This document shows positions 1 through 9,242 of a stretch of DNA of 64,000 nt, piece after piece. The notes below the pieces were generated by a model. That model saw only the letters and a program-made list of their open reading frames with translations. It did no database searches and was not told the origin of the DNA. The position numbers and the translations under genes were made by a program. The stretch covers positions 1 to 64,000 of the forward strand of contig CADAOY010000005.1 in assembly GCA_902789665.1 (NCBI GenBank), read 5' to 3'. Source of the DNA: an uncultured Lachnospiraceae bacterium. Its GTDB lineage: Bacteria; Bacillota; Clostridia; Lachnospirales; Lachnospiraceae. Every line of letters begins with the position of its first letter. The stretch's first letter is position 1.

Positions 1-294
1 GTATTCATTAACAATTTTTGATACTTCGTAAATCCTGTTTTCTTTGTCAGACAAAAACTCTTCGTATTTGCCAAAACAAAATGAGGCCTCTGTCGTGTCC
101 GGGCTGTCGGTTTCCAGATATACGTTAATCTCGCCATCCTCTCCGGTGAGAAAATTTTCATAACCATACTCGTTTACATTTGGAGTAGCAAAATATTTGA
201 AACGGCCATATGGTTTTTCAATAATGATCTCATCTTTCTTGGGAGCAACCGGCTCTTTTTCTTTTTTTGAAAACAGTTTGTCAAATAAACCCAT
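1..294 (-). CDS. Hypothetical protein, truncated by the window edge
   Basis: Reading the minus strand from an ATG at 294 gives 98 codons with no stop before the left edge, so the C-terminus is missing. A good ribosome-binding site (AAAGAGG) lies eight bases before the ATG. The protein starts MGLFDKLFSKKEKEP, a short amphipathic and lysine-rich N-terminus without a signal peptide, followed by an acidic, aromatic-rich region. I do not recognise the family. It lies downstream of the GH9 gene on the same strand, but a strong terminator lies between them, so it is probably a separate transcript. Confidence 0.7.
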   Translation of the reverse strand, partial: MGLFDKLFSKKEKEPVAPKKDEIIIEKPYGRFKYFATPNVNEYGYENFLTGEDGEINVYLETDSPDTTEASFCFGKYEEFLSDKENRIYEVSKIVNEY

Positions 295-380
295 ATTAAT
301 TTCCTCTTTGAAAAATAATAGTCTATAATATCTTGAATCATTATAACAAAAAATCTTGACGAGTACATAATCTTTATCAA

Positions 381-417
381 ACAAAAATGCTCCCACCAAA
401 AATAAGGTGAGAGCACT
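381..417 (-). terminator. Rho-independent terminator of the GH9 gene
   Basis: TGCTCCCACC at 388-397 pairs with GGTGAGAGCA at 406-415 (one mismatched or wobble position), and the minus-strand 3' side runs into TTTTTG. It sits about 30 bases beyond the stop of the minus-strand cellulase gene. Confidence 0.75.
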
Positions 418-444
418 TTCTTATATATTTCCTTTTACACTTGC

Positions 445-2754
445 TTATTTATACTGACCAACCAGGTAGATGAGTGGAGAGTTCCAGTAGATGCAGATCT
501 CGTTGGTTGAGAAACTGCTTTCGTTATCTACGTAGCAGGCTGCGGCAGATCTAAGTGTGAGAACTGCTTTGGCATATGGGTCAGCTGGATTGGAGTTTGG
601 TCCACCAACAAGCATACCAGGCATAGGCTCTTTCATGAACTGAGAAGGTCTGTGGTGGATATGCTCAGGTGAGAAATCACCAAATGTTGTTACATAACAG
701 TATGTAATCGGGTTAACACCTAAAAGATAATCGTACTGATATCTTGCATATTTATTGAAGTCTTCATTGCCTGTAACCTTGGCTGTCATGAGATATAACA
801 TACCGTGGTTTGCAACTGTCATGTTGCTGCCCCAAGGATAGTCATAACCAAGGGAGATGAAGTATGCATCTTTGGCAATTGCTGTGGCTTCGTCGGTTGC
901 ATATTTGTTGAATAAACCGGTAAGACCTGTGGTTAAATCATCGTTTCCAGCAAGGTCTTCAGGTCTTGTCATGTAAGCGTATGCGCCGTAACCTGACATG
1001 TTAGCCCAGCCAAGATCAAGTGATGACCACTTAACTGTTGAGTAGATTTCAGCGGCCTTATCAAGATAAGCGCTGTCACCTGTTGTGATATATAATTCAA
1101 CAGCTGCCCAGAAATATTCATCTTCTGACTTACCATCAGGATATTCACCTGTGGAGATGTCTTCAGGATTAGTGAAGCCTGGCATGTCAGCGCCTTCTTT
1201 TTCCATAAACTCGAAAGCCTTCTTGGAAGCAGCTAAGCATTTAGCAGCATAATCTGCATCATATTCTTCATAGATTCTTGCAGCCTTGGCCATGATTGCA
1301 GCGAAGTCTGCCGTTGCTGTTGCTGAGATTGGACATACAATAAGTTCTGCAGTTTCATCCTGTGGCATAACTGTTTCAGGGAATACTGCGCAAGTTACCT
1401 TGTGATATACGCCGCCATTATCAGCCTGCATCTTAAAGAAGAAATCAAGTTCCCATTTTGCTTCATCGAGAATATCCGGTACACCGTTACCGCTTTCAGG
1501 AATGCCAAGAGAGTCTGAATCTGTACCAAGTCCTTCTTCATATGTTAAGAAGAGGTCAGCAATTGTCTTGGTACCAGGAACCACGTATCTTCCGTAGTCA
1601 CCTGCATCATGCCAGCCGCCTGATACATCAATCTTCTTATCAGTTCCGTAGATTGTGGCTTCGTCCATATGACACTCAGGATGTGCAAAATCCCCGGCCA
1701 TATCACTTGTCAATTCCATACCACATCTCTGAAGGTAAAGCATATGAACTGTGCTTGCATATAAATCATCATAAATATGTTCTTTAATTTCGAAGTCGTA
1801 TGAATTACCAAAATCCTTAACACTGATATAGTAGGTACCAGGTGTCTTGAAGTCTGAGAAGTCACCTGATGTGCAGGCAGAATCACCTGACTTTGAATTG
1901 ATGAATTCCTCTTTAAGTGTACCTGTATAAACTACCTCATCAGTAGCAGCATCATGAATTTCAAATATATTATTATCTCTGTTGAAACGGCAGATAACTG
2001 TCTTTGGATCATCAGGATTATATCCAATCTGATTAACCTTAACATTAAGCGGTGTAGGAAGTGGCTCAAGTGCCATCGCGTTGGATGCATCAGTAATGGT
2101 CATTGTGAAATTATCAATATAAACCTTACATGGAGTAGTAGCATCCAGGTCGCCCTGTGAACCCAAGTTAAAGCAAAGACGAGGAGCCGGATCGGAATCT
2201 TCTTCCATTGTAAAATTGGCAACGATGTGCTTAACATCAGGACCGATAGGAACTGCATCCTCTTCATAATATGGATGGTAGTCGCCGCCGTTAATCTGAT
2301 AACGCCATTGCATAACTCTGTCTATATCGCAGTGAATATCAAAGGATGCTTCATATACGCAGCCCTTGTTCATTGAGAAACCGTCTCTGTAAACCTGACA
2401 TGAATAATCAAGCATACCAGGCTTGGCGATATCCACGCAAAGCTCACCATTCTCAACATATGTTTCAAAAGACCCGCCGTTTGAATATGTATACCATTCA
2501 CCGGTTGTTCCGTCTTCAAAATCATCGCCAATAACAATGGCACCATCTTCAAGACCATTACCAAAGCCTTCGATGGTTCCGTCGCCAATACCACCTTCGT
2601 CAGTGGTTTCGGTTCCTTCAGTTGATTCCGTGGTTTCAACCACTTCTTCTGTAACTTCTGTTTCGGTATTTTCACCGGAATTACCATTACATGAAGCAAG
2701 AGATAAAACCATCACACCAGCTAAAAGAAGTGATAAGATTTTCCTGTAATTCAT
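445..2754 (-). CDS. Glycoside hydrolase family 9 cellulase, lipoprotein
   Basis: Predicted cell-surface endoglucanase or cellodextrinase that hydrolyses beta-1,4-glucans. The 769-residue product has a lipoprotein signal with lipobox LASC (Cys22), then a Glu/Thr-rich linker (about 24-72), a carbohydrate-binding-like beta domain (about 73-225), a CelD N-terminal Ig-like domain (about 230-320) and a GH9 catalytic domain to the end. Visible GH9 hallmarks are WHDAGDYGRY near residue 380 (catalytic Asp pair), HHRPSQ near 690 and the terminal NEICIYWNSPL, which carries the proton-donor Glu. The start is set by GGGAGG seven bases upstream. It is monocistronic, divergent from the nuclease genes and followed by its own terminator. 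Exact substrate cannot be told from sequence. Confidence 0.93.
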   Translation of the reverse strand: MNYRKILSLLLAGVMVLSLASCNGNSGENTETEVTEEVVETTESTEGTETTDEGGIGDGTIEGFGNGLEDGAIVIGDDFEDGTTGEWYTYSNGGSFETYVENGELCVDIAKPGMLDYSCQVYRDGFSMNKGCVYEASFDIHCDIDRVMQWRYQINGGDYHPYYEEDAVPIGPDVKHIVANFTMEEDSDPAPRLCFNLGSQGDLDATTPCKVYIDNFTMTITDASNAMALEPLPTPLNVKVNQIGYNPDDPKTVICRFNRDNNIFEIHDAATDEVVYTGTLKEEFINSKSGDSACTSGDFSDFKTPGTYYISVKDFGNSYDFEIKEHIYDDLYASTVHMLYLQRCGMELTSDMAGDFAHPECHMDEATIYGTDKKIDVSGGWHDAGDYGRYVVPGTKTIADLFLTYEEGLGTDSDSLGIPESGNGVPDILDEAKWELDFFFKMQADNGGVYHKVTCAVFPETVMPQDETAELIVCPISATATADFAAIMAKAARIYEEYDADYAAKCLAASKKAFEFMEKEGADMPGFTNPEDISTGEYPDGKSEDEYFWAAVELYITTGDSAYLDKAAEIYSTVKWSSLDLGWANMSGYGAYAYMTRPEDLAGNDDLTTGLTGLFNKYATDEATAIAKDAYFISLGYDYPWGSNMTVANHGMLYLMTAKVTGNEDFNKYARYQYDYLLGVNPITYCYVTTFGDFSPEHIHHRPSQFMKEPMPGMLVGGPNSNPADPYAKAVLTLRSAAACYVDNESSFSTNEICIYWNSPLIYLVGQYK

Positions 2755-2894
2755 TTTGCCTCCCTCGAACTAATGTTCTTTACATTATTTGAAAAAAATG
2801 CTAAAATTATCATATATTATATCATACTATGAATAATGCAAAATTTGTACTTTTTTTATAAAAATATAGCCTATTTTTAGAAGGGAAATTTGAT

Positions 2895-3992
2895 ATGAAG
2901 ATTATACATACAGCAGACCTTCATCTTGATTCCAAGCTGGACGCTAATTTTGCCGACGAGCCGGAGAGAAAGAAGCAAAGAAGAGAAGAGACTCTGGTTG
3001 CTTTTACAAGGCTTGCAGATTATGCTGCCCAGAATGATGTTAAGGTTGTAATTATTGCAGGGGATATGTTTGATACCAACAGTGTAATTAACAGAGTTGT
3101 TAATACTGTTTTAAATACCATAAGGAAGTATCCGGATATTGATTTTTTGTACCTTAGAGGTAATCATGACGAGAAGAGTATTTTCGTTGATGCAGCCACA
3201 AAGCCTGAGAATCTTAAACTCTTTAATAAGGATGAGTGGACAGAATATAAGTATGACAATATTTCAATCTGGGGCACTGAGTCACTTGCCAACAGGGAGA
3301 AATATGCTTCCTTTGTACCGGACAGAAGCAGATTTAACATAGTAACTTTACATGGACAGACAGGTTTACATAAGAAGAATAATGACAAGTCAGATGTTAT
3401 TGCACTTAATTCATTTAAAAGTCTGGGACTTGATTATATTGCCCTTGGTCATATTCATTCATTTATTAAGGATAAACTGGATGACAGATGTGATTACTGC
3501 TATTCAGGATGCTTAGAGGGCAGGGGCTTTGACGAATGCGGTGTTAAGGGATTCTGTCTTTTGGATATTAATGGAGATAAGTATACCCATGAGTTTATTC
3601 CTTTTGCTAAAAGAGAATTTCATTATGTAGAGGTTGACATAACTAATACAATATATCAGGATGATATTGCAGATTTAATCAGGGAAAAAATCAAAGATAT
3701 ACCTGCTAAGGATATGATTCTGGTAGATTTAGTTGGATATCATACTGTGGAAACAGAGATTAATATTCCATTTTTTACGGAGCTTTTAGGAGGCAGTTAT
3801 TTTCTCTTTAAGATTAAATGTCACAGTAAGCCGTTAATTAATGTAGACGATTACAAGGGCAATATTTCGCTAAAGGGCGAATTCCTGGACCTTGTGGAAG
3901 GAAGCGACTTAAGTGATGAGGATAAGAAAAAGGTTATGCTCCTTGGAATACAGGCTTTATCAGGGGTAAAAGTGGGGGAACTTAGCATATGA
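2895..3992 (+). CDS. SbcD/YhaO-type metallophosphoesterase (DNA exonuclease subunit)
   Basis: A 365-residue calcineurin-like phosphoesterase of the SbcD/Mre11/YhaO type, expected to use two metal ions to cut DNA ends. All five motifs are visible: DLHLDS near residue 8, GDMFD near 57, GNHDE near 92, LHGQ near 155 and LGHIHS near 190. The start has AGAAGGGAAA upstream. Its stop overlaps the next ATG by four bases (ATGA), so it is translationally coupled to an SMC-like ATPase, the usual SbcC/YhaN partner. Together they probably act in double-strand-break processing. Length and the short ATPase partner favour YhaO over SbcD. Confidence 0.88.
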   Translation: MKIIHTADLHLDSKLDANFADEPERKKQRREETLVAFTRLADYAAQNDVKVVIIAGDMFDTNSVINRVVNTVLNTIRKYPDIDFLYLRGNHDEKSIFVDAATKPENLKLFNKDEWTEYKYDNISIWGTESLANREKYASFVPDRSRFNIVTLHGQTGLHKKNNDKSDVIALNSFKSLGLDYIALGHIHSFIKDKLDDRCDYCYSGCLEGRGFDECGVKGFCLLDINGDKYTHEFIPFAKREFHYVEVDITNTIYQDDIADLIREKIKDIPAKDMILVDLVGYHTVETEINIPFFTELLGGSYFLFKIKCHSKPLINVDDYKGNISLKGEFLDLVEGSDLSDEDKKKVMLLGIQALSGVKVGELSI

Positions 3993-6337
3993 TTATAAAT
4001 AGTATTTATATAGAGAATTATGGCGGCCTCAGTAATTTCAAGATGGATTTTTCTGATGGCCTTAATGTAATAAATGAACATAACGGATATGGAAAGTCTA
4101 CAATTAATTCTTTTATTAAGGCAATGTTTTACGGACTTCCAAATTCCACTAAAAGGGACATTGATCTTAATGAATATAACCATTATGAGCCGCTTGACGG
4201 AGGTGTCTTCGGTGGCAGTCTTATATTCACAACAGATGATAAGACATATCGAATTGAAAGAATTTTTGATAAGACAAAGAGCGAAAAGGCTAAGAAGGAT
4301 GGAGGAAATATCACAGGCACATTTAAGCTTTTTGATAATAAGACCAATATGCCATCTGATGATTATTCCACAAATATAGGCTTTGAACTTTTTGGCGTGG
4401 ATGAAAGTACTTATGTGACCACTGTTTATGCAGGTCAGGGCAAGGTTAATTCGCCACTTGGAAATACTCTTTTAAATAAACTTAAGAATGCAGCAAATGA
4501 AGATGAAAACAGTGAAGATGAGTATACCAGTGCCTGCGCCGTACTTGATGCAAAAAGAGGTGAATATCATAAACAGAGCGGAGCAGGTCTTTTGGATGAT
4601 ATTCAAAGAACGATTGATGATAATAATTTATTCATCACAAATTCTGTTGAATATAAAGCTAAGGTTATTCAAAGACAGAAAGAAATAGAAGCTTTAAGTG
4701 AACAGGTTAAAAAGAATGGTGAAATAAGCAAAGCCTATAATGAAGAGATTAAGAAGGCTGAGAAGAATTCTGTCAATAAGGCCAACAAAGAGAAGAAAGA
4801 TAATCTTGATAAGAAATATGCCGATATCCAGAAAGAATTAAATACTCTTGATGATTATTTCAGTAACGGTATACCGGAAGATGAAGAACTGGATCTGATC
4901 CTGGAGAAGATTGCCAATCTGGATGGGCTTAGGAAAGCAGAGTTTAAGGCCGGGGATTTTGAGTCTGATTATAAGGAATTATGTGATCAGATGGAGAAAA
5001 ATAATATCACAAGAGAAAGCATTGACGCCTGCAGGGATAAGATAAAGGAGATAAAAGAAGAAGAGAAGATAATTGATTCACTTGAGATGGATGTAAAGGA
5101 AGAAAGCGATAAATTATATGAAATTGATAAGCCTAATACCACGATGCTTCTTGTACTTGGAGTGATACTTATTATTGCAGGATTAGTGGCAGCCGGTGTA
5201 ATTTATGTGCTTACAGGTAATGTCGTATATGCTTTACTCGGACTTATTATTTCATTAACAAGTATTATTTTCTTTATTTTGATAAGTGGAAAGAATAAGG
5301 AATATGAGAGAGAAAAAGCAAGGCAGCAGGCAAGGGTTGAAGAAAAGGAAAAGAAATTAAATGATAAGAAAATCGAATGCGAAGGCAAGAGACAGTCGCT
5401 TAATTTGTTCCTTGGAAAATTCCTTAAAATAAATAATGATATTGAGAGCCTTCTTCTTAATATGGAAGTTGTATTAAATGAGAAGGATAAATATAATGAC
5501 AGACTTAAGAAAATAGAAGAAGATAAGGCTGAGAATGGGGCCAAGGCTGATGCACTTGAAAAAGAGATTATTTCCTGCATTCAAAAGTATGAGCCTTATA
5601 CAAGAGAAGGGAATAATTATAAGGAAATAATTAAACTTATAAGGGATAAAAGTAATAAAATCAAGATGCTTAATAAGAGTTTTGAAGATGTTCAAAATGA
5701 CTTGAAACTGATTCCTGAATCTGATTATGTGATTGAAGAAGGAGTTCGCTCCATTGAGGAACTTCAGAAACTTGATGGTGAGATTCATGATGAAACAATC
5801 AGCGTGATGAATCAGATTAATATTTATAAAAATGATATTGAAGAATATAATGATATATTATCTGAGGCTGAAAGAAGAGCAGAAGAGAATGAGGATCTTA
5901 AGGCAGAACTCAAGGAAGCAAAGAATACTTTTAACTTAATTAAGATAACCATAGATTTACTTAAAAAAGCAAAAGAGAATTTCAGCTCGAGATATATCAA
6001 TGAAATCAACGCTAATATGACCAAATACATTGATTTGATTGATGATAATGAAGGCCGCAAATTCGTGGTGGATGCCAATTTCAAAATCTCCGATTGTACA
6101 AAGGCCGTTAGCAGGGATTTCAAGTATTCAAGTGTTGGTATAAGGGAACTTGTTATGGTGTCTTTAAGATTTGCACTTATTGACACTTTGTTTAAGGAAG
6201 AATATCCTACTATAGTGTGGGATGATCCTTTTGTAAATCTTGATGATGATAATTTACAAAGAGGAATGAATCTGCTTAAACGTATTTCAGAAAGTAAACA
6301 GATTATATATTTTACATGTTCTAAGTCGAGAGCGTAA
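3989..6337 (+). CDS. SMC-like AAA ATPase, YhaN family, with mid-protein membrane hairpin
   Basis: A 782-residue partner of the upstream nuclease. The N-terminal half-ATPase carries the Walker A motif EHNGYGKST (30-38). Two long charged coiled-coil stretches flank a hydrophobic hairpin at about 385-433, seen as two runs of Leu, Ile and Val separated by a short loop. The C-terminus has a signature-like GIRELVMVSLRF and a Walker B/D-loop WDDPFVNLDDD near 740. The two ATPase halves would meet when the coiled coil folds back, as in SbcC/Rad50. The membrane hairpin at the coiled-coil apex is a YhaN-like trait and is absent from classical SbcC. The start overlaps yhaO by four bases. Confidence 0.85.
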   Translation: MIINSIYIENYGGLSNFKMDFSDGLNVINEHNGYGKSTINSFIKAMFYGLPNSTKRDIDLNEYNHYEPLDGGVFGGSLIFTTDDKTYRIERIFDKTKSEKAKKDGGNITGTFKLFDNKTNMPSDDYSTNIGFELFGVDESTYVTTVYAGQGKVNSPLGNTLLNKLKNAANEDENSEDEYTSACAVLDAKRGEYHKQSGAGLLDDIQRTIDDNNLFITNSVEYKAKVIQRQKEIEALSEQVKKNGEISKAYNEEIKKAEKNSVNKANKEKKDNLDKKYADIQKELNTLDDYFSNGIPEDEELDLILEKIANLDGLRKAEFKAGDFESDYKELCDQMEKNNITRESIDACRDKIKEIKEEEKIIDSLEMDVKEESDKLYEIDKPNTTMLLVLGVILIIAGLVAAGVIYVLTGNVVYALLGLIISLTSIIFFILISGKNKEYEREKARQQARVEEKEKKLNDKKIECEGKRQSLNLFLGKFLKINNDIESLLLNMEVVLNEKDKYNDRLKKIEEDKAENGAKADALEKEIISCIQKYEPYTREGNNYKEIIKLIRDKSNKIKMLNKSFEDVQNDLKLIPESDYVIEEGVRSIEELQKLDGEIHDETISVMNQINIYKNDIEEYNDILSEAERRAEENEDLKAELKEAKNTFNLIKITIDLLKKAKENFSSRYINEINANMTKYIDLIDDNEGRKFVVDANFKISDCTKAVSRDFKYSSVGIRELVMVSLRFALIDTLFKEEYPTIVWDDPFVNLDDDNLQRGMNLLKRISESKQIIYFTCSKSRA

Positions 6338-6348
6338 AGGAGGATAAC

Positions 6349-7605
6349 TTGGACCAGGGGACGATTATCAGAATAATCATTCTTATTATTTTAATTTTAC
6401 TGTCAGCATTTTTCTCATCTGCAGAAACTGTTTTTATGGCAGTAAACGAAGTGAAGATAAAGAGTCTGTGTGATGAGGGTAATAAAAAGGCTCTTCTTAT
6501 ACAGAAGATATTATCCAATTATTCCAAACTGATAAGTGGAATACTTGTAGGTAATAATATTGTTAATATTTCAGCGTCGGCACTTACCACAACAATTGCG
6601 GCATCAACCGGATATTCAATGGCAGTAAGTATTGCAACGGGTGTGCTTACCTTTGTGATTCTGATTTTTGGTGAAATTGTTCCTAAGACAATAGCCAAGG
6701 TTAATGCAGATAAACTGGTATTTATTTATGCGCCTTTTATTCAGTTTGTACTGATTGTTCTGACCCCTGTCATATGGATAGTAGATACTTTTGCCAAAGT
6801 AATTCTCTGGATATTAAGAATTGATACTGATAAGAGTACGCCGATGACAGAGAGTGAACTCAGGACAATAGTTGATACCAGCCATGAAGACGGTGTTATA
6901 GAAGATAAAGAAAGAGAAATGATTGTTAATGTGGTGGATTTTGGTGATGCCATGGTTAAGGATATCATGATTCCACGTATTGATATGGAATGTGTTTCTG
7001 ATGATGCCACATTTAATGAGATTAAGGAAGCATTTGAAAACAGCAAGTTTACAAGATTTCCGGTATATCACGAATCAACTGATAATATTATTGGTGTAAT
7101 CAATATTAAGGATATGGTTTTCCTTAAGGAAGAAGATTTTAAGATCAGCAGTATTTTAAGAGAAGTTTATTTTACGTACGAGCATAAGAAGACTTCTGAT
7201 CTTATGATGGAACTTCGTGGTTCATCACTTAATATTGCAATGGTTTTAAATGAGTACGGTCTTACGGAAGGTATGGTTACCATGGAAGACTTACTTGAAG
7301 AAATCGTTGGCGAAATAAGAGATGAATATGATGAGGATGAAAGAGATTTAATTCACAAGATTGATGAGAATAAATATATCGTTCAGGGCAGCATGAAACT
7401 TGATGATATTAATAACGCAATCGGAACCGAGTTTGAAAGTGAGGAATATGACTCAATCGGCGGCCTTATTATTGAGAAACTCGATACTCTTCCACAGGTA
7501 AGAGAGAAGGTTATTCTTGATGATGGAACAATGCTCATTGTTAAGAAAGTAAAAGATAACAGAATAGAAGAAGTTGTTGTCAATAAAAAGGCTGCTGTTG
7601 GTTGA
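6349..7605 (+). CDS. CNNM/CorC-type transporter-associated membrane protein (hemolysin family)
   Basis: A 418-residue member of the TlyC/CorC/YfjD family: an N-terminal DUF21 transmembrane domain (about 1-190, several hydrophobic segments), a tandem CBS pair (about 205-335, with IMIPRIDME and GVINIKDM) and a C-terminal CorC_HlyC domain. The family is linked to Mg2+ or Co2+ homeostasis; the hemolysin label is historical. Translation most likely starts at the TTG 6349, which sits eight bases after AAAGGAGG. It begins 11 bases after yhaN and is probably cotranscribed, although a functional link to DNA repair is not evident. Confidence 0.9.
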   Translation: MDQGTIIRIIILIILILLSAFFSSAETVFMAVNEVKIKSLCDEGNKKALLIQKILSNYSKLISGILVGNNIVNISASALTTTIAASTGYSMAVSIATGVLTFVILIFGEIVPKTIAKVNADKLVFIYAPFIQFVLIVLTPVIWIVDTFAKVILWILRIDTDKSTPMTESELRTIVDTSHEDGVIEDKEREMIVNVVDFGDAMVKDIMIPRIDMECVSDDATFNEIKEAFENSKFTRFPVYHESTDNIIGVINIKDMVFLKEEDFKISSILREVYFTYEHKKTSDLMMELRGSSLNIAMVLNEYGLTEGMVTMEDLLEEIVGEIRDEYDEDERDLIHKIDENKYIVQGSMKLDDINNAIGTEFESEEYDSIGGLIIEKLDTLPQVREKVILDDGTMLIVKKVKDNRIEEVVVNKKAAVG

Positions 7606-7683
7606 CTTTTTGGCAATTAGTTTCTAAAATATAACATATATTGTGTGTATTTTAAGGGTAGATTTTTTTGATGAGGAATGCAT

Positions 7684-8445
7684 ATGTTAAATTGTGATAT
7701 TGAGAGAATAAGCAGAATTGCTGATGCTATTAAAAAATCAAAAAATGTCGTATGTATTACCGGTAATGAATCAGTTGTTGAGTGCGGTAAGATGGATGTC
7801 TGGGATGACACAAACATCTTCAGAGTTGAGAAGACATATGGTAAAGCTCCGGAGGAAATTTTGTCAGCCGGTGAGTTCTCAACAAGAAAAGAACGATTCT
7901 ATAATTTTTTCAAGAAAGAGGTTTTGGGAGACCTTCCTAAACCTGGTATTACATATGAAGTAATCAAGAATATGAAAGACGCTGGATATCTTAGTTCAGT
8001 TATCGCCTTTAGTATATTCGGATTAGAGAAAATGGCAGGGGTAGAAGATGTTATTGAACTTAGTGGTTCAGTATATGACTATTACTGCTGCAATTGTCGT
8101 AAGGACTATGACCTTGATTACATTAAGTCTTTCAAGGGTGCAGTTCCACTTTGCGATGAATGTGATTCAGCAATCAGACCAAGTATCAGATTATTTGGTG
8201 AGAGAATACAGAATGACCTTAATACCAAGGCTGCAATTGCCTGTCAGAAGGCAGACATTGTGCTTGTGCTTGGTGTGGATCTTTATGGTTCAAAGATTCA
8301 GTACTGCACCAGCCATTACCTGGGACATAATCTGATTTTGGTAACAGAGAATGAGCATTTCGGTGATAAGTATGCAGACGAGGTTATTTATACCAAGTCT
8401 CAGGATTTCATGAGATGTTTATGGCAACATTTGAGTAGAGATTAA
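7684..8445 (+). CDS. Sirtuin-like protein lacking the catalytic histidine
   Basis: A 253-residue protein with the overall order of a Sir2 deacylase but with active-site motifs replaced. The usual GAGxS NAD loop is CITGNESVVECG (24-35). The usual TQNID segment is an unrelated IAFSIFGLEK. The ELHGS motif reads ELSGS, with Ser127 at the position of the catalytic His. The Zn-ribbon CxxC (C135/C136-C138 and LCDEC) and the RPxxxLFGE motif (RPSIRLFGE) remain. I infer a non-deacetylating pseudoenzyme or ligand-binding protein. ATG 7684 is preferred over 7678 because GAGG lies seven bases before it. A TetR regulator follows after two bases. Confidence 0.8.
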   Translation: MLNCDIERISRIADAIKKSKNVVCITGNESVVECGKMDVWDDTNIFRVEKTYGKAPEEILSAGEFSTRKERFYNFFKKEVLGDLPKPGITYEVIKNMKDAGYLSSVIAFSIFGLEKMAGVEDVIELSGSVYDYYCCNCRKDYDLDYIKSFKGAVPLCDECDSAIRPSIRLFGERIQNDLNTKAAIACQKADIVLVLGVDLYGSKIQYCTSHYLGHNLILVTENEHFGDKYADEVIYTKSQDFMRCLWQHLSRD

Positions 8446-8447
8446 AT

Positions 8448-9041
8448 ATGAATGATAAATTTTTTGATCTGCCTAAGGAAAAGCAGGATAAGATAATTAA
8501 TGGAGCGGTGAAGATTTTTGCCATTAACGGATATAAAAAAGCCAGTACAGATGATATGGTCAGGGATACTGGAGTAAGTAAGGGCCTTTGGTTTCACTAC
8601 TTTGAGAACAAACTTGGTTTATATACCTTTGTATCAGATTATATTATCAGATTCTACTGCATGGAATTATCATCCATGATGCCGGAAGGCGGAGATTATT
8701 TTAAGAAAATATATGAGATAGAAAGAATAAAGGTTGAGGTTTCAAAGTTCTACGAATATGCTCCAATGCTCTTAACTACGCTGGTCAACGAGCGTGATGA
8801 GGAAGCAATGAATGCAGTTAAGGGATATGTGAGAACTTATCTTGAAGCCATTGCCGCACCTTTTGAGAATCTCCCGGATGAATTCAGTCCGGACATTAAT
8901 ACGGACATCCTTGATATGACCATAAATTATACAACCTATGGTCTTATGAAAGAAGCTTACCTTACAGGTAAATTCGCCAGGTCAGAATATCTCGGAAGCC
9001 TGCAGGCTTATCTGGATATGATGAGAAAAATTGCATATTAA
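8448..9041 (+). CDS. TetR/AcrR family transcriptional regulator
   Basis: A 197-residue protein with an N-terminal TetR helix-turn-helix (about 12-58: INGAVKIFAINGYKKAST then VSKGLWFHYFENK) and a divergent C-terminal ligand domain typical of the family. The start follows the sirtuin-like stop by only two bases, so the pair is cotranscribed and probably translationally coupled. This suggests the regulator controls, or senses with, the upstream sirtuin-like protein. No operator was identified. A hairpin terminator follows directly. Confidence 0.9.
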   Translation: MNDKFFDLPKEKQDKIINGAVKIFAINGYKKASTDDMVRDTGVSKGLWFHYFENKLGLYTFVSDYIIRFYCMELSSMMPEGGDYFKKIYEIERIKVEVSKFYEYAPMLLTTLVNERDEEAMNAVKGYVRTYLEAIAAPFENLPDEFSPDINTDILDMTINYTTYGLMKEAYLTGKFARSEYLGSLQAYLDMMRKIAY

Positions 9042-9047
9042 TATACT

Positions 9048-9074
9048 ACAGCAGGTTAAGACCTGCTGTTTCTT
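9048..9074 (+). terminator. Rho-independent terminator after the tetR gene
   Basis: ACAGCAGGT (9048-9056) and ACCTGCTGT (9061-9069) form a perfect nine-pair stem with a TAAG loop, followed by TTCTTT. Confidence 0.8.
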
Positions 9075-9148
9075 TATGTCCTGATAACGCATTCTGTCAA
9101 TAGATTCAGAAAGTTCTGTAAATAGTGGCAAAACCTGCCATTTTTTCC

Positions 9149-9177
9149 TTGATTTACCATAAATAGTGTGATACAAT
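9149..9177 (+). promoter_or_regulatory. Sigma-A type promoter of the ACT-hom operon
   Basis: TTGATT (9149-9154), a 17-base spacer, then TACAAT (9172-9177) preceded by TGA, an extended -10. Predicted transcription start is near 9184, which gives a 59-base leader before the ACT gene. Confidence 0.6.
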
Positions 9178-9184
9178 ATCCATT

Positions 9185-9231
9185 GTCTGCGAACAATTGT
9201 CCGCTGGCGGAAAACAGACGGACTTGTTTTT
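9185..9231 (+). promoter_or_regulatory. Possible attenuator hairpins in the hom leader
   Basis: In the predicted leader GTCTG (9185-9189) can pair with CAGAC (9215-9219), or GTCCG (9199-9203) can pair with CGGAC (9219-9223). The second stem is followed by TTGTTTTT, as in an intrinsic terminator. The pairings overlap and exclude each other, and a local TCCGC-TG-GCGGA hairpin lies inside. This looks like an attenuation switch ahead of amino acid genes, but no known riboswitch or T-box signature is present. Confidence 0.35.
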
Positions 9232-9242
9232 AAGGGGATTAT

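Noticed and set aside
174-416. Minus-strand 80-residue frame rich in aromatic residues
   Set aside because: It overlaps the better-supported hypothetical gene (1-294) in another phase and lies partly over the GH9 terminator; no ribosome-binding site.
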